Program-made: the position numbers and the translations under genes
Shown: one piece after another, positions 21,478 through 30,131 of the stretch
How positions within the stretch are numbered: position 1 is the stretch's first letter
Layout: each line of letters opens with the position of its first letter
NCBI GenBank assembly: GCA_010671905.1
Contig: JAAHII010000001.1
Span: 5,022,001-5,086,000, forward strand
Direction: 5' to 3'
DNA from: Leptolyngbya sp. SIOISBB
Lineage (GTDB): Bacteria > Cyanobacteriota > Cyanobacteriia > Phormidesmidales > Phormidesmidaceae
Length of the DNA: 64,000 nt
The notes under the pieces: model-generated
What the model was told of the DNA's origin: nothing
Database searches by the model: none
The model's input: only the letters and a program-made list of their open reading frames with translations

Positions 21478-22806
21478 ATGTTGCGCATTATCAACCAGTT
21501 AGCTGATGCTCAGGTAGAGTTGCAGCGCATTTGTGAACGTACCCACGACGATCAGGTTGTTCACAAAGAGGCGACGGTACGAGAGATATTGCAAACTGTT
21601 CAGCGCAAGGGCGATGAGGCATTACTGCAGTACACAGCTGATTTCGATAAGCAAGAATTAACTGTCGACCAATTGCGCGTCCGCGGTTCAGAAATTGATG
21701 CTGCTTACCAGCAAGTTTCGAAGGAACTCATTGATGCTATCCGTTTGGCTCACCAAAATATCGATCGCTTTCATCGGCGACGAGTGCCAGCGAGTTGGGT
21801 GGAGTTTGAAGAGGGTGTCGTTTTAGGGAAGCGCTATCATCCCGTTGATTTAGCCGGTATTTATGTGCCGGGTGGTCGAGCGGCTTATCCCAGTACTGTA
21901 TTGATGAATGCAGTGCCTGCTAAAGTCGCTGGTGTTGAGCGCATTGTGATGGTGACACCACCGGGTGAAAACGGGGCTGTCAACCCTGCAGTCCTGGTTG
22001 CCGCCCAAGAGGCAGGCGTAACGGAAATCTATCGAGTCGGAGGAGCGCAGGCGATCGCGGCGCTAGCCTATGGCACGGCGACAATTCCTGCGGTGCATGT
22101 CATTACCGGGCCAGGCAATATTTATGTCACCTTGGCGAAAAAGCAGGTGTTTGGCACGGTGGGCATTGACTCTCTGGCTGGACCTTCTGAGGTTTTGATT
22201 ATTGCTGATCGCAGCGCTGACGCCGTCCATGTTGCCACTGATTTATTGGCACAAGCTGAGCATGATCCGATGGCAGCGGCGATTCTAATTACACCAGACG
22301 CAATTTTGGCAGAGCGAGTCGCTGCAGAAGTGGCGCGTCAGTTAGAGGGGCATCCGCGACAAACGCTGACCGAAAAGGCGATCGCCAATTATGGCGTGGC
22401 TATTGTCGTGGATACTTTAGACACGGCTGCTGAGTTGTCTAACCAATTTGCGCCAGAACATTTAGAACTAGAAGTGAATGATCCGTGGGGCTTGTTAGAA
22501 CGCATTCGCCATGCGGGAGCAATCTTCTTAGGCCATGCGACCCCTGAGGCCATAGGCGACTATCTGGCTGGCCCCAATCATACGCTGCCGACTTCTGGGG
22601 CGGCTCGCTATGCGTCGCCGCTCAGCACCGAAACCTTCATGAAGCATTCCAGCCTGATTCAGTACTCGCCTAAAGCGTTGAATGAAGCGGCTGATGCGAT
22701 CGCTCACTTAACTGAGGCAGAAGGGCTCCCCTCCCATGGGGATTCGGTCAAATTTCGCACGACCCCTCAGCAGTCGCCGCCGCGTGAGGGCAACAGCGAT
22801 GCCTAA
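21478..22806 (+). CDS. hisD: Histidinol dehydrogenase
   Basis: Last two steps of histidine synthesis: oxidises L-histidinol to L-histidine with two NAD+. 442 residues from ATG 21478 (MLRIINQLADAQ); a TTG three codons upstream is less likely. Conserved blocks: YVPGGRAAYPSTVLMNAVPA (about residues 122-141), GGAQAIAALAYGT, GPGNIYVTLAKK, DSLAGPSEVLIIAD, AQAEHDP, and the late APEHLEL and GAIFLGHATPEAIGDYLAGPNH with Zn-binding residues. It is not in a his operon here, as is common in cyanobacteria. A weak hairpin follows the stop before the convergent deoC. Confidence 0.97.
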   Translation: MLRIINQLADAQVELQRICERTHDDQVVHKEATVREILQTVQRKGDEALLQYTADFDKQELTVDQLRVRGSEIDAAYQQVSKELIDAIRLAHQNIDRFHRRRVPASWVEFEEGVVLGKRYHPVDLAGIYVPGGRAAYPSTVLMNAVPAKVAGVERIVMVTPPGENGAVNPAVLVAAQEAGVTEIYRVGGAQAIAALAYGTATIPAVHVITGPGNIYVTLAKKQVFGTVGIDSLAGPSEVLIIADRSADAVHVATDLLAQAEHDPMAAAILITPDAILAERVAAEVARQLEGHPRQTLTEKAIANYGVAIVVDTLDTAAELSNQFAPEHLELEVNDPWGLLERIRHAGAIFLGHATPEAIGDYLAGPNHTLPTSGAARYASPLSTETFMKHSSLIQYSPKALNEAADAIAHLTEAEGLPSHGDSVKFRTTPQQSPPREGNSDA

Positions 22807-22916
22807 AAACGCTCCAAAATTTGGATCGTTTCCAGGTACATTCCACAACTGCTCGACGATACTGTAATGACGATGCTCGGGCGAAGCTATTTCAGCACTG
22901 TGTGGTTGTGGAGCGC

Positions 22917-23609
22917 TCAACCTGCAATGAAGGCTTCTTGTTGCTGAATCAAGTCTGGTCCTCGGGAAGTCCCGAGTCGGGTGGCGCCTGCTTGAACTAG
23001 CTGGAGTGCCTGTTCGGCAGTGCGGATGCCACCGGACGCTTTGATCCCGACGCGCCCTCGTGACCGCTCGTGAAGTTGGCTAATGACCTCTATCGTTGCT
23101 CCCCCTTGCCAACCGGTGCTGGTCTTTAAAAAACTCGCGCCAGCATCCATGCAAAGGTCGGCAGCGGTGCTGAGTTCTGCTGGCGTTAACAAGCTGGTCT
23201 CAAGAATCGTCTTGACCGGCGTATTGGTCGTTTCACAAATTTCCGCGATCTCGCGATGCAGCAGATCATGCTGCCCCGACTTGAGCCAGCCCAGGTTGAT
23301 CACCACATCTAGTTCCGTCGCCCCATTTTCAACGGCTTCTTGTGCTTCATAGAGCTTGCATCCAGATGTGGTAGCGCCAGTTGGGAATCCAATGACTGTG
23401 CAAATCGCGATCGCCTTATTTTGTAACTGCTCGCGGGCTAGGGCGACATGAGTTGGTGCGATGCAAATGGCCGCAAATTGATAGCGATCGCATTCACTAC
23501 ACCATTGCCTTACCTGCTCAGGTGTTGCCGTTGGGAGGAGCAGAGAATGATCAATTAATGGAGCTAAATCAACCTGAGGCAGGTCTCGCGAGGCAGAATA
23601 ACTATTCAT
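22917..23609 (-). CDS. deoC: Deoxyribose-phosphate aldolase
   Basis: Class I aldolase cleaving 2-deoxyribose 5-phosphate to glyceraldehyde 3-phosphate and acetaldehyde. 230 residues. The Schiff-base Lys lies in FLKTSTGW, the second active-site Lys in [11 protein letters not shown], and the Asp in [11 protein letters not shown]. The N-terminal [15 protein letters not shown] corresponds to the IDHTLL-type opening of the family. Phosphate-binding GGIRT and RLGTSRG are intact. Convergent with hisD. Confidence 0.96.
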   Translation of the reverse strand: MNSYSASRDLPQVDLAPLIDHSLLLPTATPEQVRQWCSECDRYQFAAICIAPTHVALAREQLQNKAIAICTVIGFPTGATTSGCKLYEAQEAVENGATELDVVINLGWLKSGQHDLLHREIAEICETTNTPVKTILETSLLTPAELSTAADLCMDAGASFLKTSTGWQGGATIEVISQLHERSRGRVGIKASGGIRTAEQALQLVQAGATRLGTSRGPDLIQQQEAFIAG

Positions 23610-23753
23610 TCATCAATCCTTAATTAGAGGCCATGCCCGCCATTCCCTCATGGATATTAACTTACTGTGAACCTTGGGTCTGAGTAGCTGATATCCCGTC
23701 CGTAATGAAGAGAATGAAACCATGAGCGGGAATGCTTAAAACGGGTCAATTCA

Positions 23754-24710
23754 ATGTCTACGTCGAGTGGAGTATCTCTCATGTCCCCACCGCGCATTTC
23801 AGCGATTATTTGCACTCATAACCGCGATGAGTATCTTGGCGCTGCGATTGACAGCTTGCTCGACCAAGACTGTGACGCTTATGAGGTCATCGTGGTTGAC
23901 AATGCTTCAACTGACGAAACTCGTACGGTGGTCGAGGCTCGTCTGGCCCATCCGCGCCTGCAGTACATATATGAAGCCACCCTGGGCCTGTCAACGGCGC
24001 GTAATGCTGGAGCCCAGGCTGCACAAGGCGAAATTTTAGCTTACTTAGATGACGATGCCGAAGCTAGTCGAGGGTGGTTAAAGGCTCTGATCGAAATCTA
24101 CGATCAGAACTCCCAAGTGGCGATCGCGGGCGGTCGCGTGACTCTGATTTGGCCAGAGAATCAAACTCCCCCCAATTGGCTTTCCGTGAACATGACTGGT
24201 AATTTGGGGGCTTATGACTTAGGCAATGAGATTACCTACATTACGCAACCGGGACTCACCCCTCGGGGGTTAAATTACTCTATCAAAGCTGATTTTCTTG
24301 ACAAAATTGGTGGCTTTGATACCAAGCTAGGGCGTGTGGGCAAAAATCTGCTTTCTAACGAAGAGCTCTATATGACAGAAAAGGCTCTACAGCAGGGTTA
24401 CCAGGTGGCTTACCTGCCTCATGCTTTGGTGGCTCACAACGTTGCCCCTGGTCGGTTAGCCCCTGCTTGGTTTATGAGCCGTAGTTGGTGGCAGGGTATC
24501 AGTGAATGTTACCGCGAGCAGGTAGCGGGTCGCTCGGGTTGGCATCAGTTACAGCTGGGAGGAGAGCGGCTGATTAGAGGACTTTATAAAACCCTCAAAT
24601 ATCTGCCTGATCCGGCCCAGCGATTTGAAAATTTACTCTATGCCTACGGTCAAGTTGGGTACCTTAGCAGTGTCCTTCGGACGATGCTGTGGCCTGCTTC
24701 TGCCGGTTGA
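23754..24710 (+). CDS. GT2-family glycosyltransferase
   Basis: 318 residues. GT-A fold: nucleotide-binding start RISAIICTHNRDEYLGAAIDSLL, VIVVDNASTDET, and the DXD-type metal site AYLDDDAEASRGW. GLSTARNAG is typical of family-2 enzymes that add single sugars to cell-surface polysaccharides. A WLSVNMTGNLGAYDLG segment and a C-terminal amphipathic region (WFMSRSWWQGISECYREQ) suggest membrane association. Start ATG 23754 chosen; an internal ATG at 23781 also precedes the conserved region. First gene of a three-gene sugar-modification cluster with the next two on the same strand. Acceptor and donor unknown. Confidence 0.88.
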   Translation: MSTSSGVSLMSPPRISAIICTHNRDEYLGAAIDSLLDQDCDAYEVIVVDNASTDETRTVVEARLAHPRLQYIYEATLGLSTARNAGAQAAQGEILAYLDDDAEASRGWLKALIEIYDQNSQVAIAGGRVTLIWPENQTPPNWLSVNMTGNLGAYDLGNEITYITQPGLTPRGLNYSIKADFLDKIGGFDTKLGRVGKNLLSNEELYMTEKALQQGYQVAYLPHALVAHNVAPGRLAPAWFMSRSWWQGISECYREQVAGRSGWHQLQLGGERLIRGLYKTLKYLPDPAQRFENLLYAYGQVGYLSSVLRTMLWPASAG

Positions 24711-24784
24711 TAGCTCGCCCAAGTGGCTCAGAGATAATTGCTTAACTAACCGTTTCTAACTGCTTATTTTCCCCCACATTATTC

Positions 24785-25765
24785 ATGACTCAAACATCAC
24801 CTATGTCTTCTAAACTTCCGGTCTCAGTCCTTATTCCAGCAAAAAATGAGGAAGCCAACCTGCCCGCTTGTTTGGCCAGCGTGGCACGGGCTAATGAGGT
24901 CTTTGTGGTGGACTCGCAGAGCGAAGATCGTTCCGTAGAAATCTGTGAGCAAAACGGGGCACAAGTAGTTCAGTTTCACTTCAATGGTCGCTGGCCGAAG
25001 AAGAAAAACTGGTCTTTGGAAAATCTACCGTTTAAGCATGACTGGGTATTGATCGTTGATTGTGACGAGCGCATTACTGATGAACTCTGGGATGAGATTG
25101 CCGAAGTCATTCAAAAGCCCAATTACAGCGGTTACTACTTGAACCGTCGAGTCTTTTTCTTAGGCAAATGGATTCGGTTTGGGGGCAAATATCCTGACTG
25201 GAATTTGCGACTATTTCGTCATGCCCACGGACGCTACGAAAACTTGCACACCGAGGAAATCCGTAATACTGGGGATAATGAGGTGCATGAGCATGTGGTG
25301 ATTGAAAGCGGTGAAGTCGGTTATCTCAAAAGCGATATGTTGCATATCGACTTTCGTGACTTGTATCACTGGCTACAGCGCCACAATCGCTACTCTAACT
25401 GGGAAGCCCGAGTGTATTACAACATCCTGAACGGCATGGGTGAAGACGGGACAATTGGGGCCAATTTATTTGGCGACTCTGTGCAGCGTAAGCGTTTCCT
25501 GAAAAAGATTTGGGTGCGCCTACCGTTCAAACCTTTCCTGCGGTTTGTGCTGTTTTACTTCCTGCGTTTAGGCTTTTTGGATGGCCGTGCTGGATACATC
25601 TATGGTCGATTGCTGAGCCAATACGAGTATCAAATTGGCGTCAAGCTCTTTGAACTACAGGAGTTTGGCGGTCATCTCAATGTGCAACAAGCCCATGGGG
25701 CAGAGGCTGCAGACGCACCTGCTGAGTCATCACCTAAAATCGCTTCTGCTGAAGCTCAAAGCTAA
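24785..25765 (+). CDS. GT2-family glycosyltransferase (WaaE/LgtF-like)
   Basis: 326 residues. The catalytic half shows VSVLIPAKNEEANLPACLASV, EVFVVDSQSEDRSVEI and the metal site LIVDCDERIT. The middle GGKYPDWNLRLFRHAHGRYENLHTEE is characteristic of the WaaE/KdtX/LgtF branch that glucosylates LPS core or exopolysaccharide. The C-terminus has hydrophobic stretches (FLRFVLFYFLRLGFLDGRAGYIYG) that would bind the membrane. Starts at ATG 24785, 74 bp after the previous transferase, and is followed 8 bp later by the acetyltransferase, so an operon is likely. Confidence 0.9.
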   Translation: MTQTSPMSSKLPVSVLIPAKNEEANLPACLASVARANEVFVVDSQSEDRSVEICEQNGAQVVQFHFNGRWPKKKNWSLENLPFKHDWVLIVDCDERITDELWDEIAEVIQKPNYSGYYLNRRVFFLGKWIRFGGKYPDWNLRLFRHAHGRYENLHTEEIRNTGDNEVHEHVVIESGEVGYLKSDMLHIDFRDLYHWLQRHNRYSNWEARVYYNILNGMGEDGTIGANLFGDSVQRKRFLKKIWVRLPFKPFLRFVLFYFLRLGFLDGRAGYIYGRLLSQYEYQIGVKLFELQEFGGHLNVQQAHGAEAADAPAESSPKIASAEAQS

Positions 25766-25773
25766 ACAGCGTT

Positions 25774-26406
25774 ATGACTTACTTTTTTGGCAGCAAGTCA
25801 GCGATGGCGCAGAATCGTGATCATCTATCCATGGAGCAGTCGGGCATTGGCGATCCGGCATGGATCGATTTGCGGCAATATGACCAGTCATGGTACTCAC
25901 CTGGGCGGCCCAAGTGGCTAGTCCTGCTTTGGTGGCTAGTACAGGCGGTTGTGTTCCCCCTGACGTTGCATGCCCACCATGCTCCCCGCCGTTGGCTATT
26001 GCGCTGCTTTGGTGCCCGGATTGGGCAGGGGGTGGTGATCCGTCCCTCCGCCCGGTTTCACTATCCTTGGAAGGTGGAAATTGGCGACCACAGTTGGATC
26101 GGTAGCGGGGTCGAATTCTACAGCCTAGAGCATATTCGTATCGGCAATCATTGTGTGGTTTCCCAGAACAGTTATCTGTGTACGGGTTCTCATGACCTCA
26201 GAGATCGCGCCTTTGGCTTAAAGGTCGCCCCCATTACGGTGGAAAATGGCGCATGGGTTGCGGCTGGTTGTTTCATCGGTCCAGGAGTCACAGTCGGGGC
26301 AAACAGTATCGTCGGTGCTCGCAGTAATGTATTTGGCGACTTGCCAGCCGGGCACATTTGTCTAGGCAGCCCGTGTCGCCCGCACAAGCCTCGGACAATG
26401 TGCTGA
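25774..26406 (+). CDS. WcaF-like hexapeptide-repeat acetyltransferase (exopolysaccharide)
   Basis: 210 residues. Left-handed beta-helix made of hexapeptide repeats (IGDHSWIGSGVEF, IRIGNHCVVSQNS, ITVENGAWVAAGCFIGPGVTVGANSIVGARSNV). The GSHDLRDRAFGL loop carries the catalytic His and is typical of WcaF/colanic-acid acetyltransferases. The N-terminus has the family opening DLRQYDQSWYSPGRPKW and a hydrophobic helix. The exact start is uncertain: ATG 25774, 25804 and 25831 are in frame. O-acetylates a sugar of the polymer likely made by the two preceding transferases, 8 bp upstream. Confidence 0.9.
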   Translation: MTYFFGSKSAMAQNRDHLSMEQSGIGDPAWIDLRQYDQSWYSPGRPKWLVLLWWLVQAVVFPLTLHAHHAPRRWLLRCFGARIGQGVVIRPSARFHYPWKVEIGDHSWIGSGVEFYSLEHIRIGNHCVVSQNSYLCTGSHDLRDRAFGLKVAPITVENGAWVAAGCFIGPGVTVGANSIVGARSNVFGDLPAGHICLGSPCRPHKPRTMC

Positions 26407-26487
26407 GGCCACGGTAGCGCCAATCGTTCCCTCATGTGCTCTTCCCAGTCTCTGCGATAATGGATATCTTTCTACTCATCGATATCC

Positions 26488-27393
26488 ATGACTTCTGTCA
26501 ACGCCAAAAGCCCGGTTGCCTGGCTCAGACGACTGAAGCCGAAAGGGCAGGGCGCTAATATATCAGCGCTGTTTATGATGATGGGCATTGCCATCACCGG
26601 CACATTTGTGTTGATTGCGTTGCTGGCTCCAGTGTTGCAGTCTTGGGGGCTGTTGCAAGATCCCACAGCGGCGCTACAGAATCCCGTCCATCAGCCACCT
26701 TCACCAGAGCATTTACTGGGTACGACGCGCCAGGGCTACGATGTGCTCTCGCGGGTGCTGTTTGGTACTCGTGCAGCCTGGCAAGTGGTGCTGTTAGCCA
26801 CGCTGATGAGTGTATTTATTGGTGTGCCAGTTGGCATGTTGAGTGGTTATCTGGGCGGTAAGCTCGATCGCGTCCTGCTGTTTTTTATGGATACGATTTA
26901 CACGCTGCCAGGGCTGTTGCTGTCAGTGACGCTTGCGTTTGTTGTCGGTAGAGGCGTGATCAACGCGGCGATCGCTCTCAGCATTGCCTACATTCCGCAA
27001 TACTATCGAGTCGTTCGCAACCATACGGTCAGTGTCAAAACGGAGCTGTTTATCGAAGCGGCCCAAGCTATGGGGGCACCCACCTGGACAGTGCTTAGCC
27101 GCTACCTGTTCTTAAATGTAGTGCAGAGCATTCCCGTCCTGTTTACCTTGAACGCCGCCGACGCCATCCTGATTTTGGGAGGACTCGGCTTTTTGGGGTT
27201 AGGCCTGCCGGAACAGACGCCTGAATGGGGGGCCGACATTCGCCAAGCTTTGGATGCTCTGCCTACGGGCATTTGGTGGACAGCACTCTTTCCAGGACTC
27301 GCCTTGACATTGATGGTGACAGGTCTTTCTCTCGTGGGTGAAGGGTTAAACGAATTGGTGAATCCGCTGCTGCGCCGGGAGAACTGGAAGTAA
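26488..27393 (+). CDS. ABC transporter permease, DppC/OppC type
   Basis: 301 residues with six membrane segments. The N-terminal cytoplasmic piece plus first TM (GIAITGTFVLIALLAPVLQ) and the region HLLGTTRQGYDVLSRVLFGTR are the family's OppC_N signature. The EAA loop that contacts the ATPase reads EAAQAMGAPTWTVLSRYLFLNV. Imports peptides, nickel or glutathione-type substrates. It stands alone here: the DppB partner and ATPases are not in the window. A matching class-5 solute-binding lipoprotein lies 6 kb downstream at 33509-35197, a plausible partner. Scattered subunits are common in cyanobacteria. Confidence 0.92.
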   Translation: MTSVNAKSPVAWLRRLKPKGQGANISALFMMMGIAITGTFVLIALLAPVLQSWGLLQDPTAALQNPVHQPPSPEHLLGTTRQGYDVLSRVLFGTRAAWQVVLLATLMSVFIGVPVGMLSGYLGGKLDRVLLFFMDTIYTLPGLLLSVTLAFVVGRGVINAAIALSIAYIPQYYRVVRNHTVSVKTELFIEAAQAMGAPTWTVLSRYLFLNVVQSIPVLFTLNAADAILILGGLGFLGLGLPEQTPEWGADIRQALDALPTGIWWTALFPGLALTLMVTGLSLVGEGLNELVNPLLRRENWK

Positions 27394-27563
27394 GTGAGGC
27401 GCCTGAATGGCTGTCCACCGTCCGTCGGCGAGTGGCTGCTTGAGAGTTACAAGGGTGAGTGGCTTTAGCCATCTCGTTAATGAAGGGCGGTTTTAGAAAC
27501 AGGATTGCCATCGCAGAGCCCTCGACATGCCGCTCAAGACTGCCCGGTGCTGATACGCGATCT

Positions 27564-28157
27564 TTAATCCAGGGCTCTTCTGCCTTCGAGTGCCCGTGCT
27601 AGCGTCACCTCGTCGGCGTATTCTAGGTCGCCGCCCATTGGTAGCCCAAAGGCAATGCGGGTGACTTTAGTAAAGGGCTTGAGCAATTGGCCAATATACA
27701 AAGTCGTTGTATCCCCTTCAATGCTGGGGCTAATGGCGATGATAGTCTCTTGAATGTCGTCTTTATTCACCCGATGTACTAAAGGCCCGATATTAAGTTG
27801 TTCTGGCCCAATTCCTTCCATCGGTGAAATTAATCCGCCAAGCACATGGTATTTACCGCGATATTCACGTGTTTTTTCCAAGGCAATCACATCTCGTGAA
27901 TCAGCGACGACACAGAGTGTTTGCCCATCGCGACTGGTAGATTTGCAGATGTCGCATACGGGCTCTGAGGACAAGTGAAAACAGATAGAGCAATAGCCCA
28001 TTTGAGATTTGGCATCGATTAAGGCCTGAGCTAAGGCCTGGACTTCCGCATCGGGACGCTTGAGTAAATGCAAAGCGAGCCGTTGAGCCGTCTTGGGGCC
28101 GACTCCTGGGAGCTTTTGCAACTCTTCGATCAAACGGGCAAGGGGACGAGCGTAAAT
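27564..28157 (-). CDS. recR: Recombination mediator protein RecR, apparently with an ATT start
   Basis: RecFOR-pathway protein that helps load RecA. Homology to RecR ([31 protein letters not shown]) continues upstream of the first usable TTG (28134-28136). It begins directly after an ATT at 28155-28157, which has a GGAGG at 28167-28171, nine bases before it. With this start the protein is 197 residues, the normal length. Helix-hairpin-helix [11 protein letters not shown], the zinc finger [16 protein letters not shown] and the TOPRIM segment [27 protein letters not shown] are intact. No ATG or GTG lies in frame near it. Start chosen on homology and the RBS. Confidence 0.92.
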   Translation of the reverse strand: MYARPLARLIEELQKLPGVGPKTAQRLALHLLKRPDAEVQALAQALIDAKSQMGYCSICFHLSSEPVCDICKSTSRDGQTLCVVADSRDVIALEKTREYRGKYHVLGGLISPMEGIGPEQLNIGPLVHRVNKDDIQETIIAISPSIEGDTTTLYIGQLLKPFTKVTRIAFGLPMGGDLEYADEVTLARALEGRRALD

Positions 28158-28166
28158 GGTCTGAGT

Positions 28167-28171
28167 CCTCC
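28167..28171 (-). promoter_or_regulatory. Shine-Dalgarno site that fixes the recR start
   Basis: GGAGG on the minus strand, nine bases upstream of ATT 28157. The spacing is normal for ATT and too long (about 30) for the downstream TTG, so it supports the non-standard start. Confidence 0.6.
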
Positions 28172-28387
28172 AGAATATGAGAGGGCAGTGAGGGATGCGT
28201 GCGTTGGCGAGTTGCCCAACGGGTTAAGGGCGATAGGTTGGTGGGTGCAGACACACATCCAAGCCTGAGTTTTATGCCCGGATGAATTTTAAGGGAAATC
28301 GCCGCATAGGTGATGAGCTTTGGTTTGATAACTGATCCCTGCGACGACGTCTCGACTCCATAAGTCCGACAAGTCAAATCCTTTCAA

Positions 28388-29227
28388 CTAATCAAGCGGA
28401 AAGATTTTGACACGATTGCGGCCTCTTTGTCGTGCCTGGTCTAGCGCTGCTTCAGCAGTCTGGAGGAGTTGATGACTGTCCGTCACGTGGGTTGTGTCTG
28501 CGATCGCTCCCCCGACACTCACATCGAATTCTATTGCTTGGCCTGTTGAGGACACTGGTGGATTTGCTAAAATCGCGGCTTGCAAAGCTTCGCCGTGTTG
28601 GGTGACTGCCTTGGTATCAAGTCCAGAAATCACCGCCGCAAACTGCCCCTGACCGTTGCTGTATAGCCAAGTATTGGCGGTCGCATTCTGCTGAAGGAGC
28701 TTAGCAACGGCGGCTAATAAATCCGGCAGAGCCGAGTCGTCGCCAAGCACTGGCAACACTTTGAGCAGTAGTACACTCAAGAAATTTGTGGACGGTAACT
28801 CATTAGCTTGGCTGTGAGTCTGCTTGAGGTGCGCGGCGATCGTCTGGGGGAGCAAATCCTGGCGAATTAGCGTTGTGACTGGATCTAGCACGCCAAGGTG
28901 GTTTAATTTCTGCTCGTAATCCTGTTGCACAGCAAAGACTTTTTGCGACTCGGACTGTAACAGCTGTGTTTGGTCATTAACTTGCTGCAATAAACTCTCT
29001 CTCTGTGTATGCAAGCGCGCGATCTGAATGTTGCGTCGAATCATCGCAGGCACCGAAACCAACAATCCGACAATCACCCCGATGGCTAAGGTTCCTAAGA
29101 GAATGAGCGCTAACGATTGCTGATATTCCCAGATAAAGAGTTGAATTGTAGCCAGATTTGTGTTCTGAAGCGCGAATAAGATAGCAAGGAAGGCTATCAT
29201 CAGCGCTGAGACGACATACAGTCGCAT
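28388..29227 (-). CDS. LapA-domain membrane protein with degenerate GGDEF domain
   Basis: About 279 residues from ATG 29227 (MRLYVVSALMIAFLAILF); a TTG-started longer frame to 29356 adds a low-complexity leader. Two membrane helices bracket NTNLATIQLFIWEYQQSL, the LapA/DUF1049 pattern. A coiled coil follows (LHTQRESLLQQVNDQTQLLQSESQKVF). The C-terminal part has the fold landmarks of GGDEF cyclases (LDPVTTLIRQDLL, the late VSVGGAIAD, AEAALDQARQRGRNRV). The signature loop reads GQGQF instead of GG[DE]EF, so it probably does not make c-di-GMP. It may bind nucleotide or act as a structural sensor. Upstream of recR on the same strand, about 230 bp away. Confidence 0.78.
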   Translation of the reverse strand: MRLYVVSALMIAFLAILFALQNTNLATIQLFIWEYQQSLALILLGTLAIGVIVGLLVSVPAMIRRNIQIARLHTQRESLLQQVNDQTQLLQSESQKVFAVQQDYEQKLNHLGVLDPVTTLIRQDLLPQTIAAHLKQTHSQANELPSTNFLSVLLLKVLPVLGDDSALPDLLAAVAKLLQQNATANTWLYSNGQGQFAAVISGLDTKAVTQHGEALQAAILANPPVSSTGQAIEFDVSVGGAIADTTHVTDSHQLLQTAEAALDQARQRGRNRVKIFPLD

Positions 29228-29413
29228 GATTTCCCCACCCACTGTCCTTCCTTTCAATCCTAATGGCAAGTGGTTTCTGGATGGAGATCGACTTTGCCCC
29301 TCAGGATTTTGAGTGTCAACGCTGGGATCAATGGTTGCTAGATTGAGTTCCGGCAACTGGATGGTACGGCGTCAGCTCAAGGATTACAGAGAGCAACTTT
29401 CAGACTTAGAGGC

Positions 29414-29800
29414 ATGACGACGACGACGACAAATAATATCAGCGGATGTTGGTTGGGCACGTATTGGCAAGCTGGACAACCGATTCAATTTGAGGCTGCC
29501 TTTGTACAAGGCGGTAGTGTGGTTGATGGCCGAATTCTGGATGCCAACTACTTAGGAGAATCATCTATCAAAGGTGAACTTCTTGGACACCGGATCTTCT
29601 TTATCAAAAGATATTTAACAACTTCGCCAAATCCGATTCGCTACAGCGGAACGCTTGCCGAAGAGGGTAAGTATATGTATGGTCATTGGCGCATTGGATC
29701 TTTTGATTCTGGCCGTTGGGAAGCGTACCGTAGCCATGATGGTCTGTCTGAAGAACTGGCTGCTTTTGTCGTAGCCCTTCCTGCCGAACAACCTGAATAA
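29414..29800 (+). CDS. Conserved hypothetical small beta-rich protein
   Basis: 128 residues, not assigned to a named family. Alternating polar/hydrophobic strands with Gly and Trp turns (SGCWLGTYWQAGQPIQFEAAF, IKGELLGHRIFFIKRY, IRYSGTLAEEGKYMYGHWRIG, SGRWEAYR) suggest a small beta-barrel or lipocalin-like sandwich. No signal peptide, no metal cluster. It begins at ATG 29414 with an unusual run of Thr codons (ACG repeats). I have the impression of cyanobacterial homologues but no function. Confidence 0.7.
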   Translation: MTTTTTNNISGCWLGTYWQAGQPIQFEAAFVQGGSVVDGRILDANYLGESSIKGELLGHRIFFIKRYLTTSPNPIRYSGTLAEEGKYMYGHWRIGSFDSGRWEAYRSHDGLSEELAAFVVALPAEQPE

Positions 29801-30131
29801 CTAGAGGATGATTTCTTAGAAATTTGAGAATGATTGACTGACTCTGATGTAGAGAGATGGGAGCCGCGATCGCTGCCAAGATGGTGATGCGTTCCTTTGG
29901 TTTGAAATTTCAAGTGGTTGTCAGCCTGTGCTAATTTCCGATGGCCTGCAGTCGGTCAACGATTCAGTCTTAGCTGATCGGCGAGTGCGTAACTGCTGGG
30001 CGATCGCGTCAATAGCGAGTCGCGAGGGCAGGACCTGGAACAAGGCAAGACATTGCCGATTTGATGTGGAGGATTTTTAGGGGCATCAGCTACGCTGCTG
30101 TCGTTGCAACCTCAACTATCTGCTGTCCGGC
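29801..30131. other. Intergenic stretch with no recognisable feature
   Basis: 331 bp between the small hypothetical gene and the convergent pentapeptide gene. Short ORFs in other frames show no family pattern. No terminator or repeat was seen. Confidence 0.5.
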
